64,000 nucleotides of DNA from Actinomycetes bacterium (GCA_021794835.1 JAJYQA010000035.1:33185-97184); one strand, 5' to 3'. Positions 16,124-27,313 are shown, counted from the stretch's first letter. Translations and numbers: made by a program. The notes: a model not told the origin generated them from the letters alone.

Positions 16124-17524
16124 GTGATTTTTTTGGTCGAAGTCTGGTTTTTCGACCGTGTTTTAGCCACAATTCAAAAGTACCAGATGCTTGAGAAAGG
16201 CGATAAGATCCTGGTTGCAGTTTCCGGAGGACCCGACTCGGTCGCATTACTTCATTTTTTAAAGCAAATCGAACTGCTTTATAATCTAGAACTGCATGTT
16301 TTTCACCTTAATCACGAAATACGGGGGAAAGAAGCCGCCAAGGATGCGCAGTTTGTGGCGGGTTTTGCATCTAAGGTGGGCGTGTCGGCCACGCTCATGA
16401 GTTTTAATGTGCCTTTGCTGGCCGAGCGTGAGAAACTCTCCTTGGAGGAAGCAGCCCGCGAAGCCAGGTATAACTTAATGGACGAAGTTGCGGCAAAGTT
16501 TGTTGCCGACAAAATCGCCCTGGGCCACCACGCAAACGACCAAGTTGAGACGTTTTTAATGCGCCTTATAAGGGGCGCCGGTCTTGAGGGGTTAGGTTCT
16601 ATTGCTCCGGTTAGGGATAGCTATATTAGGCCGTTTATAGAAATCACCAAGGAAGACATCCTTCGCTATATCGAAGATAATGGGCTTGAATATAGAATAG
16701 ATGCCTCAAATGAGGATTTATCTATATTAAGAAATAAGATTAGACATGAGCTGATACCCCTTTTGGCTGAATACAACCCCCAGTTTGAGGGGTCGGTTCT
16801 CAAAACAATAGAGATTGTACGCGAGGACCAGTCGCACCTGGACGATATAACCACGGGGATTTTTGACTCGCTTGCCGACGCTGGCGATGGGTTTGTCCGT
16901 ATCCCAATACAGGGATTAATTGCCCAATCGACATCCCTTAGGCGACGGCTTGCGCGCAAGTGCATAAAATGGGTAAAATCCGATTTACATGGTATTGAGT
17001 TTAAGCATGTTGAAGCTATTCTGAACAGTCTTGAGACCGTACCGATACAGTTTGAGCTCGAGCTACCAGGAAAAATCATCGTATTTACAGAATATGAGCA
17101 GCTGGTTTTTGCGAAAAAGGAGCTTTTCGAGCCCGCTCTACTTGAGGAAACCAGGCTTAAGATTCCTGGGATTACCGTGGCCGCACCCTTGGGAATAGTG
17201 ATTGAAGCTGATTATGTAAGCCCGCGTGAGCTTGAATTTGAAAGAAATGGCCGTGTCGCCCACCTGGATGCAGATAAAATTCCCGGCGAGCTTACAGTTC
17301 GTTCCCGAAAACCGGGTGATAGTTTTAAACCGTTTGGTATGACCGGGGAGAAAAAGCTTCAGGACTTTTTCGTCGACGAAAAAGTCCCTAGACGGGAACG
17401 CAACTCTGTTCCAATTGTTGGAGTGGGCAACAAAATCGTCTGGGTGGCTGGTTTTCGTATAGATGAGCGCTACCGGGTTACCGAGGATACGAAACGGGTG
17501 CTAATTTTAAGGATTAGGGACTAG
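16124..17524 (+). CDS. tilS: tRNA(Ile)-lysidine synthetase
   Basis: VAVSGGPDSVALLHFL PP-loop, LGHHANDQVETFLMRLIRGAGLEGL; start likely internal. Confidence 0.95.
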   Translation: MIFLVEVWFFDRVLATIQKYQMLEKGDKILVAVSGGPDSVALLHFLKQIELLYNLELHVFHLNHEIRGKEAAKDAQFVAGFASKVGVSATLMSFNVPLLAEREKLSLEEAAREARYNLMDEVAAKFVADKIALGHHANDQVETFLMRLIRGAGLEGLGSIAPVRDSYIRPFIEITKEDILRYIEDNGLEYRIDASNEDLSILRNKIRHELIPLLAEYNPQFEGSVLKTIEIVREDQSHLDDITTGIFDSLADAGDGFVRIPIQGLIAQSTSLRRRLARKCIKWVKSDLHGIEFKHVEAILNSLETVPIQFELELPGKIIVFTEYEQLVFAKKELFEPALLEETRLKIPGITVAAPLGIVIEADYVSPRELEFERNGRVAHLDADKIPGELTVRSRKPGDSFKPFGMTGEKKLQDFFVDEKVPRRERNSVPIVGVGNKIVWVAGFRIDERYRVTEDTKRVLILRIRD

Positions 17525-17597
17525 CAATTTGGCCGTCCTGGTTACATCGCGGTGTGATTGGTGGTATAAAACAAGACGATTAAAGTTTGTAGGAGGC

Positions 17598-18176
17598 ATG
17601 ATGAAGGCGAACATAGCTGAGAAGGTTCTGGCCGATGATATCGAGAAAGTTCTCTTAAGTTCTGAAGACATAAAGCGGCGGGTGGCTGAGCTTGGCCGAC
17701 AGATTAGCGAGGACTACAAAGATAAGGACGTTGTGCTTGTCGGTATCTTAAGGGGGGCGTTTGTTTTTCTTGCTGATCTTATACGGGAGATAAGCATACC
17801 TGTTGAGACCGATTTCATTGCTATATCCAGCTATGGCTCTTCATCGACAACATCTGGTGTTGTTAGGATCCTAAAAGACTTGGATGAGGATATTGAGGGA
17901 AGGGATGTCTTAATTATAGAAGACATTTTAGATACGGGACTTACTTTAAAGTACTTGGTAAAGAATTTAAGCTCAAGGCGGCCCGCAAGCCTTGAAATTT
18001 GCTCGTTTATTGTAAAAGAATGCAAGCAGAGTGTGGCGATAAGCTTAAAGTATTTAGGTTACACGGTCCCGAACCGGTTTGTGGTTGGCTATGGGCTGGA
18101 TTATGCGCAAAGATATAGAAATCTACCGTTTGTCGGGACGCTAAAGCCCTATGTATATGAGAGGGACGAGATATAA
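17598..18176 (+). CDS. hpt: Hypoxanthine phosphoribosyltransferase
   Basis: DVVLVGILRGAFVFLADLIR, VLIIEDILDTGLTL; SD aggagg before ATG 17598. Confidence 0.95.
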   Translation: MMKANIAEKVLADDIEKVLLSSEDIKRRVAELGRQISEDYKDKDVVLVGILRGAFVFLADLIREISIPVETDFIAISSYGSSSTTSGVVRILKDLDEDIEGRDVLIIEDILDTGLTLKYLVKNLSSRRPASLEICSFIVKECKQSVAISLKYLGYTVPNRFVVGYGLDYAQRYRNLPFVGTLKPYVYERDEI

Positions 18177-18287
18177 AGCCAGAAGCTTGTTTTGAAAGAG
18201 ACGGCTGGATGGTTCGAATTAACATAAATTGTAGATGAACGTCGATTGTGATAGCATCTTTTTAGAAAAAGATGAGGGGGAACTTAG

Positions 18288-20216
18288 TTGAAAAGGCTGT
18301 TTAGAAGTGCCGGATTTTGGTTTTTGATTATCCTAATTGGAGTCATTTTGGCGACGCAAATGTTTAAATCCCCATCCAAGCCGGACCAGCTTCAATATAC
18401 TGATTTTGTAAAACAAGTTGACCAGGGTCATGTTGCAACCGTCACGATCTTTGGTAAGGACCACAGAATCGATGGCCAATATAAGCCTGATTTTGCCAAG
18501 GGCGAGAAATTTACTCTTTATTATCCGTCGGAAGACACAACGCTTATTCCCAAACTTGAAAATCACAACGTGGGCGTAACTGTTGATCCGCAAAACGATA
18601 CAGTTTGGTTGACCGTAGCTTTAAACTTCCTGCCGTTTGTTTTAATTCTGGCCATTTGGATGTTTATGCTGCAGCAGATGCAGGGTGGTGGCAACAAAGT
18701 CATGTCATTTGGCAAGAGCCGGGCAAAGCGCCTAACCAAAGACCAGCCCAGGGTTACATTTAAAGACGTGGCCGGTGTCGATGAGGCGGTTGAGGAACTC
18801 CAGGAGATAAAAGAGTTCTTGGCAAACCCAGCTAAGTTCCAGGCGCTTGGCGCAAAAATCCCGAAGGGCGTTTTACTCTACGGTCCTCCTGGGTCTGGTA
18901 AAACGCTTCTTGCCAGAGCGGTTGCCGGTGAAGCTGGCGTGCCATTCTTCTCGATAAGCGGCTCGGACTTCGTTGAGATGTTTGTCGGCGTCGGCGCATC
19001 CAGGGTGCGTGATCTTTTTGAGCAGGCCAAGGCAAGCGCGCCGTCTATTGTCTTCATGGACGAGATCGACGCCGTGGGACGCCATAGGGGCGCAGGTCTT
19101 GGTGGCGGTCATGACGAGCGTGAGCAAACGCTAAACCAGCTTCTCGTGGAGATGGACGGTTTTGATATCAAAGACAACGTCATATTAATTGCGGCGACCA
19201 ACCGGCCGGATATTCTTGATCCCGCACTCCTGCGTCCGGGAAGGTTCGACCGGCAGATAGTTGTCGACCGGCCAGATCTTAACGGAAGGCTTGGAATCCT
19301 TAAAGTGCACACCCGAGGAAAGCCTCTGGCCAAGGATGTTAATGTTGATGTATTGGCTAGAAGGACGCCGGGATTTACCGGCGCGGACCTTGCCAATCTC
19401 GTAAACGAAGCGGCGCTACTTGCTGCCCGACACGGCAAGCGAGAGATCGACATGTTTGAGCTTGAGGAATCTATCGATCGCGTGGTTGCCGGCCCAGAGC
19501 GTAAGGGCCGCCTCATAAGCGATAAAGAAAAAGAGATCATCGCATATCACGAGGGTGGGCACGCGCTCGTTGCGCATACACTTGAAAACACCGACCCGGT
19601 TCACAAAATATCAATTATCCCAAGGGGAAGGGCTCTTGGCTATACCTTACAGCTTCCAACCGAAGACAGGTTCTTGGTGTCCAAAACCGAGCTTACTGAC
19701 AACCTTACGGTGTTTCTTGGCGGGCGTGTGGCTGAGGAAATGGTCTTCGGCGATATCACGACGGGGGCGCACAACGACCTGGAACGGGCGACAAAGGTTG
19801 CCCGCCAAATGGTCTGTGAGTACGGTATGAGCGACAAGCTTGGTCCGTTAACTCTTGGGCAGAAGCAGGACCAGGTGTTCTTAGGCCGCGACTTTGCCTC
19901 GCATCCGGATTACAGCCAAGAGATTGCCTATGAGATCGACAAAGAGATAAGGCGTATCGTTGATGATGCATTTAAGAGGGCCAAGCAGATCCTCACCGAG
20001 AAAAGGGCTATTCTTGATAGTATCGCGAAAGCGCTTATCGACAGGGAAACTCTTGAGAAAGAGGAGCTGCAGCAAATTCTTGAGGGCAAGGGCTTACCAG
20101 ATGGCAAGGTAGGTCAAACCTCTTTTGATGGTAGGGTTAGCGGAGCCACAACCGAGACTAAACCAGCAAAAGGCAAGATAGATGTGCCTGGCAAACTTAG
20201 GCCAGCAGAAAGCTAA
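18288..20216 (+). CDS. ftsH: ATP-dependent zinc metalloprotease FtsH
   Basis: [32 protein letters not shown] (variant of HExxH). Confidence 0.98.
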   Translation: MKRLFRSAGFWFLIILIGVILATQMFKSPSKPDQLQYTDFVKQVDQGHVATVTIFGKDHRIDGQYKPDFAKGEKFTLYYPSEDTTLIPKLENHNVGVTVDPQNDTVWLTVALNFLPFVLILAIWMFMLQQMQGGGNKVMSFGKSRAKRLTKDQPRVTFKDVAGVDEAVEELQEIKEFLANPAKFQALGAKIPKGVLLYGPPGSGKTLLARAVAGEAGVPFFSISGSDFVEMFVGVGASRVRDLFEQAKASAPSIVFMDEIDAVGRHRGAGLGGGHDEREQTLNQLLVEMDGFDIKDNVILIAATNRPDILDPALLRPGRFDRQIVVDRPDLNGRLGILKVHTRGKPLAKDVNVDVLARRTPGFTGADLANLVNEAALLAARHGKREIDMFELEESIDRVVAGPERKGRLISDKEKEIIAYHEGGHALVAHTLENTDPVHKISIIPRGRALGYTLQLPTEDRFLVSKTELTDNLTVFLGGRVAEEMVFGDITTGAHNDLERATKVARQMVCEYGMSDKLGPLTLGQKQDQVFLGRDFASHPDYSQEIAYEIDKEIRRIVDDAFKRAKQILTEKRAILDSIAKALIDRETLEKEELQQILEGKGLPDGKVGQTSFDGRVSGATTETKPAKGKIDVPGKLRPAES

Positions 20217-20242
20217 AGCTAAAAAGCGGTAAATTAGTATAA

Positions 20243-20267
20243 AAAGGCCACCTTTAAGGTGGCCTTT
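20243..20267 (+). terminator. Intrinsic terminator after ftsH
   Basis: AAAGGCCACC-tttaa-GGTGGCCTTT. Confidence 0.9.
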
Positions 20268-20309
20268 CTTGACTTCGCTTATTCGCAAAACACCTAAAAT
20301 ATGGCATAA

Positions 20310-20337
20310 TCAGATATCAGATATCAGATATCTGATA
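20310..20337. repeat. Heptamer repeat TCAGATA x3 + TCTGATA, includes 16-bp palindrome
   Basis: tcagata tcagata tcagata tctgata. Confidence 0.9.
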
Positions 20338-20381
20338 AGGTATAAACAATCGTTCAGGAGCCTTGCCTCTACAGTACGTGC

Positions 20382-20409
20382 TTCTGAAATCTGATTTCTG
20401 GTTTCTAGA
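20382..20409. repeat. Heptamer-period repeat
   Basis: TTCTGAA ATCTGAT TTCTGGT TTCTAGA, just upstream of the folE SD. Confidence 0.75.
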
Positions 20410-20426
20410 TCGGGAGGAGCTTATTA

Positions 20427-20993
20427 TTGGACAGGGAGAAAATTGAGCAGGGCGTCCGCTTAATACTTGAGGGAATCGGCGAGGATTTGGAGCGCGAGGG
20501 CTTAAGGGACACACCCCGGCGTGTCGCCGCAATGTACGAAGAGATCTTAAGCGGCATGAACGGGGACCCAATAAAAGTTCTCGGCGTCACGTTTGGGGAA
20601 GACCATGACGAGATGATTATGGTAAAAGATATACCGGTCTATTCGGTTTGCGAGCACCACTTAATGCCTTTTATCGGCAAGGCACATGTGGCCTATATAC
20701 CAAGCGGGGACGGCAGGGTCACCGGCATAAGCAAGCTTGCCCGGATTGTCGATGTGTTTGCAAAGAGGTTGCAGGTACAGGAGAGGATGACGACACAAAT
20801 CGCCGACGCGTTGGTTGGGGCGTTAAACCCGCAAGGTGTCATGGTTGTCGTGGAGGCCGAGCACCTTTGTATGACCATGCGGGGCGTGAAAAAGCCGGGC
20901 TCGTTAACCGTAACTTCTGCTGTTAGGGGTCTGTTCAGAAAGCGCAATGCCGCCCGTGCGGAGGCGCTCTCTCTTATAAGAGGAAGCCAATAG
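20427..20993 (+). CDS. folE: GTP cyclohydrolase I
   Basis: [23 protein letters not shown] start with SD gggagg. Confidence 0.97.
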   Translation: MDREKIEQGVRLILEGIGEDLEREGLRDTPRRVAAMYEEILSGMNGDPIKVLGVTFGEDHDEMIMVKDIPVYSVCEHHLMPFIGKAHVAYIPSGDGRVTGISKLARIVDVFAKRLQVQERMTTQIADALVGALNPQGVMVVVEAEHLCMTMRGVKKPGSLTVTSAVRGLFRKRNAARAEALSLIRGSQ

Positions 20994-21060
20994 CCAAGTA
21001 GCCAATAGGCAATAGCCAAATAGCCAATGAAAATACTAAATCTTATTGGCTATTTGGCTT
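20985..21060. repeat. Heptamer/octamer AGCCAAT repeat with downstream inverted complement
   Basis: AGCCAAT AGCCAAG TAGCCAAT AGGCAAT AGCCAAA TAGCCAAT ... ATTGGCTATTTGGCT; folE stop TAG lies in the repeat. Confidence 0.9.
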
Positions 21061-21076
21061 ATAGCGAGGGGATATT

Positions 21077-22276
21077 TTGTATCCAAGAGTTATTCATATT
21101 GATAACATAGAAACGGCACAGGAAGAACTTAAATCCTTGAGGGTGGCGGCGCAGGGCGTTAAGATTATGTCCCCAAAGGCAATCCATCGCGTTATCAAAA
21201 TATCCGGAATAGATGCCCGGGCGGCAAATATAATTAAACAAGAAATGCTCTCAAGAGGCGGGGAGGCTGCTGTGCCCTGGGATCTTTACGAGATGAATAA
21301 AAAAGAAGTAAACATGATCCTGATGGGTACGCTTCGCCAATTCGATGAACTCTGCCGTAAGCTCGATATGCAGCCCTTCGAACTTCCCAAGCTTGCTCAA
21401 AAGGTAAGAAAAACGATTGAAAACTACAACAAGAAATTTCCGATTCTGAACCTGGGTCGTTATACATTAGACTTGTCGTTAAAAACCCATGTTATGGGAA
21501 TCTTAAACGTTACCCCTGATTCGTTTTCCGATGGGGGCAGGTTCTTTGATCCTGCGGTTGCACTTGAGCACGCCCGGCAGATGGTAGCCGACGGCGCAGA
21601 CATTATCGACATTGGCGGTGAGTCAACCAGGCCGGGAGCTGAGCCGGTTTCCTTAGAGGAAGAGCTTCGCCGCACCATTCCGGTTATCGAGAAACTTAGC
21701 GGCGAGCTTGATGTCCCTATATCGATAGACACGTACAAGCCGGAGGTGGCAAAAGAGGCCCTTGGCGCCGGAGCGGTGATGATAAACGACATAAGCGGCC
21801 TGCGCGATAAAAAAATGGTAGGGCTTGCCGCAGAAGGGGACGTGCCGGTTATTATCATGCATATGAAAGGTACGCCCCGGAATATGCAGAAAAATCCGAC
21901 TTACGAGGATGTTGTGGCCGAGGTCTGTAACTGGTTAGGCGTTCAGGTGGAGGGGGCCATCCAGGGCGGCCTGTCAGCAAGTAAGATTTTAATCGACCCC
22001 GGGATTGGTTTCGGCAAAGCCTTTGAGCATAACCTCGAGATACTCAGGCGTCTTGCCGAACTCAAAAGTCTTGGCTATCCGATAGTGCTTGGCACATCAC
22101 GAAAAGCATTTATCGGAGCGATTCTCGATCTCCCATTAAATGAAAGGGTGGAAGGCACAATAGCAACGGTAGTCTACAGTATTACCCAAGGAGCAAATAT
22201 CGTGCGCGTCCACGACGTAAAAGAAGTTGTAAGAGCTTGCCGAATTGCTGACGCAATTAATAATAAGAAGCCTTAG
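21077..22276 (+). CDS. folP: Dihydropteroate synthase with ~130-aa N-terminal extension
   Basis: MGILNVTPDSFSDGG, DIIDIGGESTRPGA, ILIDPGIGFGK. Confidence 0.96.
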   Translation: MYPRVIHIDNIETAQEELKSLRVAAQGVKIMSPKAIHRVIKISGIDARAANIIKQEMLSRGGEAAVPWDLYEMNKKEVNMILMGTLRQFDELCRKLDMQPFELPKLAQKVRKTIENYNKKFPILNLGRYTLDLSLKTHVMGILNVTPDSFSDGGRFFDPAVALEHARQMVADGADIIDIGGESTRPGAEPVSLEEELRRTIPVIEKLSGELDVPISIDTYKPEVAKEALGAGAVMINDISGLRDKKMVGLAAEGDVPVIIMHMKGTPRNMQKNPTYEDVVAEVCNWLGVQVEGAIQGGLSASKILIDPGIGFGKAFEHNLEILRRLAELKSLGYPIVLGTSRKAFIGAILDLPLNERVEGTIATVVYSITQGANIVRVHDVKEVVRACRIADAINNKKP

Positions 22277-22786
22277 GTGATAACCATGGTAGTAGCTTAT
22301 TTAAGTCTGGGATCAAATATGGGGGATCGCTTAGCACACTTAAGGGGAGCCATCGACATGGTTGGAGAATCCCACGGTGTAAGAATTAAGAGATTCTCGT
22401 CTGTCTATGAGACTGAACCGGTGGGGGTCGTAGAGCAGGCGGATTTTTACAACATGGTAATTGAGATTGAAACGGAACTCTTGCCGAGAGAGCTTCTTGG
22501 TCTAGCCCACGAGATTGAGGCAAGCCTTAAGAGGAAGCGGGAAGTGCGCTGGGGCCCCAGAACTATAGATATTGATATACTGCTATACGACGAGCTAGCC
22601 ATCGATGAAGAGGGCCTTAAAATTCCCCACTCGGAGATGCTAAATCGGGCGTTTATTTTAATCCCGTTGGCTGAGATCGAGCCAGATGTCTTGTTGCCGG
22701 GGAATGGCTCTGTGGGTCGCTATCTTGATAAAGTTGCAGGGCAGAGAGTTAAGAAAATTGGCAGTTTGAACTTAGGGGCAGTATAA
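22277..22786 (+). CDS. folK: 6-hydroxymethyl-7,8-dihydropterin pyrophosphokinase
   Basis: YLSLGSNMGDR, RWGPRTIDIDILLY. Confidence 0.96.
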   Translation: MITMVVAYLSLGSNMGDRLAHLRGAIDMVGESHGVRIKRFSSVYETEPVGVVEQADFYNMVIEIETELLPRELLGLAHEIEASLKRKREVRWGPRTIDIDILLYDELAIDEEGLKIPHSEMLNRAFILIPLAEIEPDVLLPGNGSVGRYLDKVAGQRVKKIGSLNLGAV

Positions 22787-22813
22787 TATTGTGAGCTATA
22801 TCTGTGAGCTAAT

Positions 22814-23746
22814 TTGGAGGTTTTAAAAAACTTGAATAGTTGCGACATCAATATGGTAAACGAGATACTTAAATTAAAGAAAGAAAAAAACGCGGTTATA
22901 CTTGCCCATAACTACCAGATAGGCGAGGTTCAGGATATAGCTGACTTTGTGGGCGATTCGCTGCGCTTAAGCCAGCAGGCGGCAAACACGGATGCCGAGG
23001 TTATTGTTTTTTGCGGTGTGCATTTTATGGCCGAGACGGCGGCGATTCTCTCGCCGCAGAAAACCGTCCTTTTGCCAGATAGCCACGCTGGATGCCCGAT
23101 GGCCGACATGGTTATCGCAGATAAGCTGCGCGAGTTTAAAGCACAGCATCCGGGAGTGCCGGTTGTTACCTATGTGAACTCAAGCGCTGACGTGAAGGCT
23201 GAAAGTGACTACTGCTGCACTTCGGCCAATGCTGTAAAGGTAGTTGAAGCGGTTGATGCCGACGAAATTATATTTACGCCCGACCAGCACCTTGGCCAAT
23301 ACGTTTCTACCAAGACTTCAAAGAAGATACACCTCTGGAACGGTTTTTGCCCGACGCACCGCAGGATAACCGCCCCCGAGATATTAAAACAGAAAGAAGC
23401 GCATCCAAATGCCTTAGTTGTTGTTCATCCTGAGTGTCTCTCAGAGACTATTGCCTTGGCCGATGCTGTGGCAAGCACCGAGGGAATTTTGCGCTACTGC
23501 ACTGAGATCGCTGCCGAGGAGTTTATCATCGGTACCGAAGTTGGCATTCTGCACCGGCTGCAGAAAGAAAACCCAAGCAAGAGGTTCTACCCGGCTTATG
23601 AGCGCGCGATCTGCCCGAATATGAAAAGAACCACGCTTGAGAAGGTTCTTTTTGCGTTGCAGGATATGGAGCAAGTTGTAAAAGTACCGGAGGGTGTTGC
23701 AGCGCGCGCCAAATTAGCGATAGATCGGATGTTGGAGATAGTTTAA
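22814..23746 (+). CDS. nadA: Quinolinate synthase
   Basis: [43 protein letters not shown]; start may be TTG 22832. Confidence 0.97.
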   Translation: MEVLKNLNSCDINMVNEILKLKKEKNAVILAHNYQIGEVQDIADFVGDSLRLSQQAANTDAEVIVFCGVHFMAETAAILSPQKTVLLPDSHAGCPMADMVIADKLREFKAQHPGVPVVTYVNSSADVKAESDYCCTSANAVKVVEAVDADEIIFTPDQHLGQYVSTKTSKKIHLWNGFCPTHRRITAPEILKQKEAHPNALVVVHPECLSETIALADAVASTEGILRYCTEIAAEEFIIGTEVGILHRLQKENPSKRFYPAYERAICPNMKRTTLEKVLFALQDMEQVVKVPEGVAARAKLAIDRMLEIV

Positions 23747-23782
23747 TGGTTCTTCAGTGCTGTAGTACTGCAGATAAATAAA

Positions 23783-23802
23783 ATTCCCCTCCCTGGAGGG
23801 AG
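23783..23802. repeat. 9-bp inverted repeat, REP-like
   Basis: CCCCTCCCT-gg-AGGGAGGGG. Confidence 0.8.
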
Positions 23803-23819
23803 GGGTTAGGGGAAGGTGA

Positions 23820-23852
23820 ACCCTGGACCCTGGACTCCGGTCCCTGGTCCCT
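23820..23852. repeat. Heptamer repeat
   Basis: aCCCTGGACCCTGGACTCCGGTCCCTGGTCCC = CTGGACC CTGGACT CCGGTCC CTGGTCC. Confidence 0.8.
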
Positions 23853-23859
23853 TATATCG

Positions 23860-25467
23860 ATGATTCCCAGATATTTAATTAATTTTAACTCCGATAAATT
23901 GGATAAAATAACCACCGACGTTGTGGTGGTGGGCAGTGGTGTTGCGGGTCTATCGGCTGCACTTGAGATATCAAAGCAGTTTGACGTAGCGGTTATCACC
24001 AAAGGCAAGCTTGAAGAGACGGCTACCTGGTACGCTCAGGGTGGGGTGGCCACCGCAATAAGCCCGGAGGATTCCCCGAAGCTACACCTTAAAGATACAC
24101 TGGAGGCTGGAGCTGGCCTATGCGACCGCAGAGCTGTTGATATTTTAGTTAGCGAGGCCTCAGACCGCATAGGGGAATTAATCGGCTTGGGTGCTAAATT
24201 TGATTGGCAAGGCGATAGGATTGGGCTCTCTAGAGAAGGCGGCCACCGCCTGGCGAGAGTTTTGCACTCCGGCGACGCTACGGGAAGCGAAATTGAGGCC
24301 ACGCTTATTAGAACGGCAAATGCCTGGAGAAGCGTCCAGGTTTTTGAGCATAGGTTTGCACTGGATCTAGTGGTGGATGGCGGTCGCTGCGTCGGGGTCA
24401 TCTGTATGGATGAAGAATCAGGTCGCCTAGTCTTTTACCTGGCAAAAGCAGTGATCTTAGCAAGCGGCGGAGCTGGGCAGCTTTACTCGGTTACCACAAA
24501 CCCGGCAATTTCTACCGGAGACGGTATGGCTATGGCCTACCGAGCGGGCGCGGTTCTTGCCGATATGGAGTTTATTCAATTCCATCCGACCGCTCTAGAC
24601 CAAGACTCGATGCCCCGCTTTCTCATAACCGAGGCGCTTCGGGGTGAAGGCGCATATCTTAGAGACTGTAATGGAGAGCGGTTCATGGTGGGCCGGCACC
24701 CCTTAGCCGAATTAGGACCCAGAGATATTGTAACTCGCGAGATGATTCGAGCGATAAAGCAGTGTAACGGAGGGCCAGTATATCTCGACGCAACCCACAT
24801 TCCTAAAGATACGCTAAAAGAGCATTTCCCAACCATTTGGAAGCACTGCCGTGAGCACGGCATTGATATATCTAAAGATTTAATACCGGTTCGCCCGGCT
24901 GCACATTACACGATAGGTGGCGTGAAGACCGATTTAGACGGCAGAACCAACATTGTAGACCTTTATGCGACCGGTGAAGTTGCTTGCACCGGGGTCCACG
25001 GTGCAAACCGCCTGGCTAGTAACTCTTTGCTCGAGGGGTTGGTTTTCAGCAAGCGCATAATCAAGACAATAAAGACCAAGCTTGCCATGGAGCAGAAAAA
25101 TCCCGTCCAAGACATAAAAATTGGTTTCGAGGTGGCTAGGTCTAAACTAGACCTAGATTTCAAAAAGGAGCGGCGATGGTTACAGAAGCTGATGATGGAT
25201 TATGTCGGCGTTGCGCGATCGGAGTCTGGGCTTAAGTACGCTATCGCTGAGCTTAAAAAAAAGGACGAGATTTTAAGAGTCGAATTTTCTAGTCCAGAGG
25301 GGTTTGAGCTTCAAAACATGCTATTGGTTGCGGGGCTTATCGTGCGGGCCGCACTTGGTCGCGAGGAATCCCGTGGCGTACATTACCGAGAGGACTATCC
25401 AGAGTCAGACGACAGTTGGATTCGTCATCTTGAACACTATGTTGCGGAGGAAACTATTGCAGGTTAG
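23860..25467 (+). CDS. nadB: L-aspartate oxidase
   Basis: TDVVVVGSGVAGLSAALE, HPTALD, PAAHYTIGGVKTDLDGRT. Confidence 0.97.
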   Translation: MIPRYLINFNSDKLDKITTDVVVVGSGVAGLSAALEISKQFDVAVITKGKLEETATWYAQGGVATAISPEDSPKLHLKDTLEAGAGLCDRRAVDILVSEASDRIGELIGLGAKFDWQGDRIGLSREGGHRLARVLHSGDATGSEIEATLIRTANAWRSVQVFEHRFALDLVVDGGRCVGVICMDEESGRLVFYLAKAVILASGGAGQLYSVTTNPAISTGDGMAMAYRAGAVLADMEFIQFHPTALDQDSMPRFLITEALRGEGAYLRDCNGERFMVGRHPLAELGPRDIVTREMIRAIKQCNGGPVYLDATHIPKDTLKEHFPTIWKHCREHGIDISKDLIPVRPAAHYTIGGVKTDLDGRTNIVDLYATGEVACTGVHGANRLASNSLLEGLVFSKRIIKTIKTKLAMEQKNPVQDIKIGFEVARSKLDLDFKKERRWLQKLMMDYVGVARSESGLKYAIAELKKKDEILRVEFSSPEGFELQNMLLVAGLIVRAALGREESRGVHYREDYPESDDSWIRHLEHYVAEETIAG

Positions 25468-26320
25468 CGCATTTTTGGGCAAGGACTTTGCTGAACAGGT
25501 CGACTTAATCATAGATCGCGCGCTGGAAGAAGATCTTGGCAATATTGGGGACGTCACATCCAAAGCAGTTGTTGGTCACGGGGTCGGTGTGCAGGCGGAG
25601 ATATTTGTCAAGAGCCCCGGCACAGTCGCGGGTCTAAAGGTCGCCGAGAAAGTCTTTAAGCACTTAAACGGCAGCATTGCCTTTACCCCGCTTGTTAAAG
25701 ACGGCGACTACGCAGATACCGGTACAAGGATAGCTTTAGTCTCCGGGGATGCACTTGCCATATTGGGAGCCGAACGAACGGCGCTAAACTTTTTACAGCA
25801 CCTCTCTGGGATTGCAACCGAGACTGCCAAGTATAAAAGGGCAATTGAGGGATACGGTGTTGAACTTTTAGATACGCGGAAAACCACGCCGGGTCTTCGT
25901 CTCTTAGAAAAATATGCCGCATTGGCCGGCGGTGCGGTCAACCATCGGTTTGGCCTTTACGATCAAATACTCATCAAGGATAACCATATTAAAATCGCTG
26001 GAGACATCGATAAGGCGGTTAAACAGGCCAGAAAATCCTATCCTAACCTTAAGGTGGAAGTTGAGGCAGAAACGCTTGACGAGGTTAAAGCCGCACTTGA
26101 GGCCAAAGCCGACATTATACTTCTTGATAACATGGATACCAAAATGCTAAAAGAAGCGGTTGCAATAATAGGTGACAGGGCGATTAAGGAGGCATCGGGA
26201 GGAATAACACTTGCCAACATCACCGAGGTTGCCGCAACCGGAGTTGACAGGGTATCGACCGGCGCAATCACCCAGGCAGCAAAACCGTTAGATATATCGA
26301 TGGAGGTCATTTGCGAATAA
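25457..26320 (+). CDS. nadC: Nicotinate-nucleotide pyrophosphorylase; overlaps nadB end
   Basis: ALEEDLGNIGDVTS, DTRKTTPGLRLLEKYA, ILIKDNHIKIAG; SD ggagg before TTG 25457 (ATG 25439 alternative). Confidence 0.93.
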   Translation: MQVSAFLGKDFAEQVDLIIDRALEEDLGNIGDVTSKAVVGHGVGVQAEIFVKSPGTVAGLKVAEKVFKHLNGSIAFTPLVKDGDYADTGTRIALVSGDALAILGAERTALNFLQHLSGIATETAKYKRAIEGYGVELLDTRKTTPGLRLLEKYAALAGGAVNHRFGLYDQILIKDNHIKIAGDIDKAVKQARKSYPNLKVEVEAETLDEVKAALEAKADIILLDNMDTKMLKEAVAIIGDRAIKEASGGITLANITEVAATGVDRVSTGAITQAAKPLDISMEVICE

Positions 26321-27313
26321 ATGAATGACAGCCAAATCGTAGATTTATTTATTATAAAAGCACTTAAGGAAAACAGGGAAGGCTATATATCAGGCGAGGG
26401 ACTTGCCGCCGCCGCCTCGATATCGCGGGCAGCTGTTTGGAAGCATATCAACAACCTGAGGGAGAAGGGCTATAAGATAGAAGCGGTCTCCAGGCTCGGA
26501 TATAGGCTCACCTCATCCCCGGACGCGCTTCTTCCCGAAGAGATTATTCCTATCCTAAAAACTAAGTTTCTTGGTGAAAAAATCGCCCACAGAGAGTCAG
26601 TTGACTCGACCAACGCCTTGGCAAAAAGCCTGGCCGAAAAAGGCGAGAGGGAGGGAACAGTTGTTGTTGCCGAGGCGCAAAGCCGCGGCAAGGGACGCCT
26701 GGATAGACATTGGTCTTCTCCGATGGGAGGTATCTGGCTCTCTGTAGTCTTGCGGCCGAAGATTCTGCCGTTGGAGGCATCAAGATTCCCTCTTCTTGCC
26801 GCGGTTGCTGCGGCAAAAGCAATCGAGAAGCTTGGGATCGAGCCCGAGGTAAAGTGGCCGAACGATATTTTAATCAACGGCAAGAAGGTCTGCGGCATTT
26901 TGCTTGAGCTTAGTGCACAGGCCGATAAAATCGACTACCTGGTTATCGGCTTTGGCATCAACGCAAATTTCAAGTTAAGCAAAATACCCCAAGAGGTCAG
27001 GGACCGGGCAACAACCTTGTCTGAGGCCCTAGGCAAAAAAATCGACCGGCGTCGTCTTGTGGCGGATCTTTTGTTTGAGCTTGAATTGGGCTACCGCCAC
27101 CTTACCGAGGGTGGCTGGAAGGATATCCTCAAAGACTGGAAGAAAAGGTCTACCATGCTGCATCAAGAAATCTCCTTAAATACGCTTTACGGCGAAGTTA
27201 AAGGAGAATTCGTGGGTGTAGACGACTTTGGCGCAATTCGCATTAAGCTCTCTGAGGGGGGCGTAAAGACTTTTGCGGCGGGGGATGTCACTGTTAGAAA
27301 ACGCTTGACTTAA
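26321..27313 (+). CDS. birA: Bifunctional biotin operon repressor / biotin-protein ligase
   Basis: N-terminal HTH, AEAQSRGKGRLDRHWSSPMGGIWLSVVL, KWPNDILINGKKVCGIL. Confidence 0.96.
   Translation: MNDSQIVDLFIIKALKENREGYISGEGLAAAASISRAAVWKHINNLREKGYKIEAVSRLGYRLTSSPDALLPEEIIPILKTKFLGEKIAHRESVDSTNALAKSLAEKGEREGTVVVAEAQSRGKGRLDRHWSSPMGGIWLSVVLRPKILPLEASRFPLLAAVAAAKAIEKLGIEPEVKWPNDILINGKKVCGILLELSAQADKIDYLVIGFGINANFKLSKIPQEVRDRATTLSEALGKKIDRRRLVADLLFELELGYRHLTEGGWKDILKDWKKRSTMLHQEISLNTLYGEVKGEFVGVDDFGAIRIKLSEGGVKTFAAGDVTVRKRLT

Noticed and set aside
18205-18235. ggttcgaatt as a tRNA T-loop
   Set aside because: No acceptor, D or anticodon stems around it; no tRNA found in the window.
18832-19971. 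Antisense and alternative-frame ORFs inside ftsH, and similar overlaps in nadB, clpC, gltX and argS
   Set aside because: Shadow ORFs in high-bias coding sequence with no family resemblance or ribosome binding sites.
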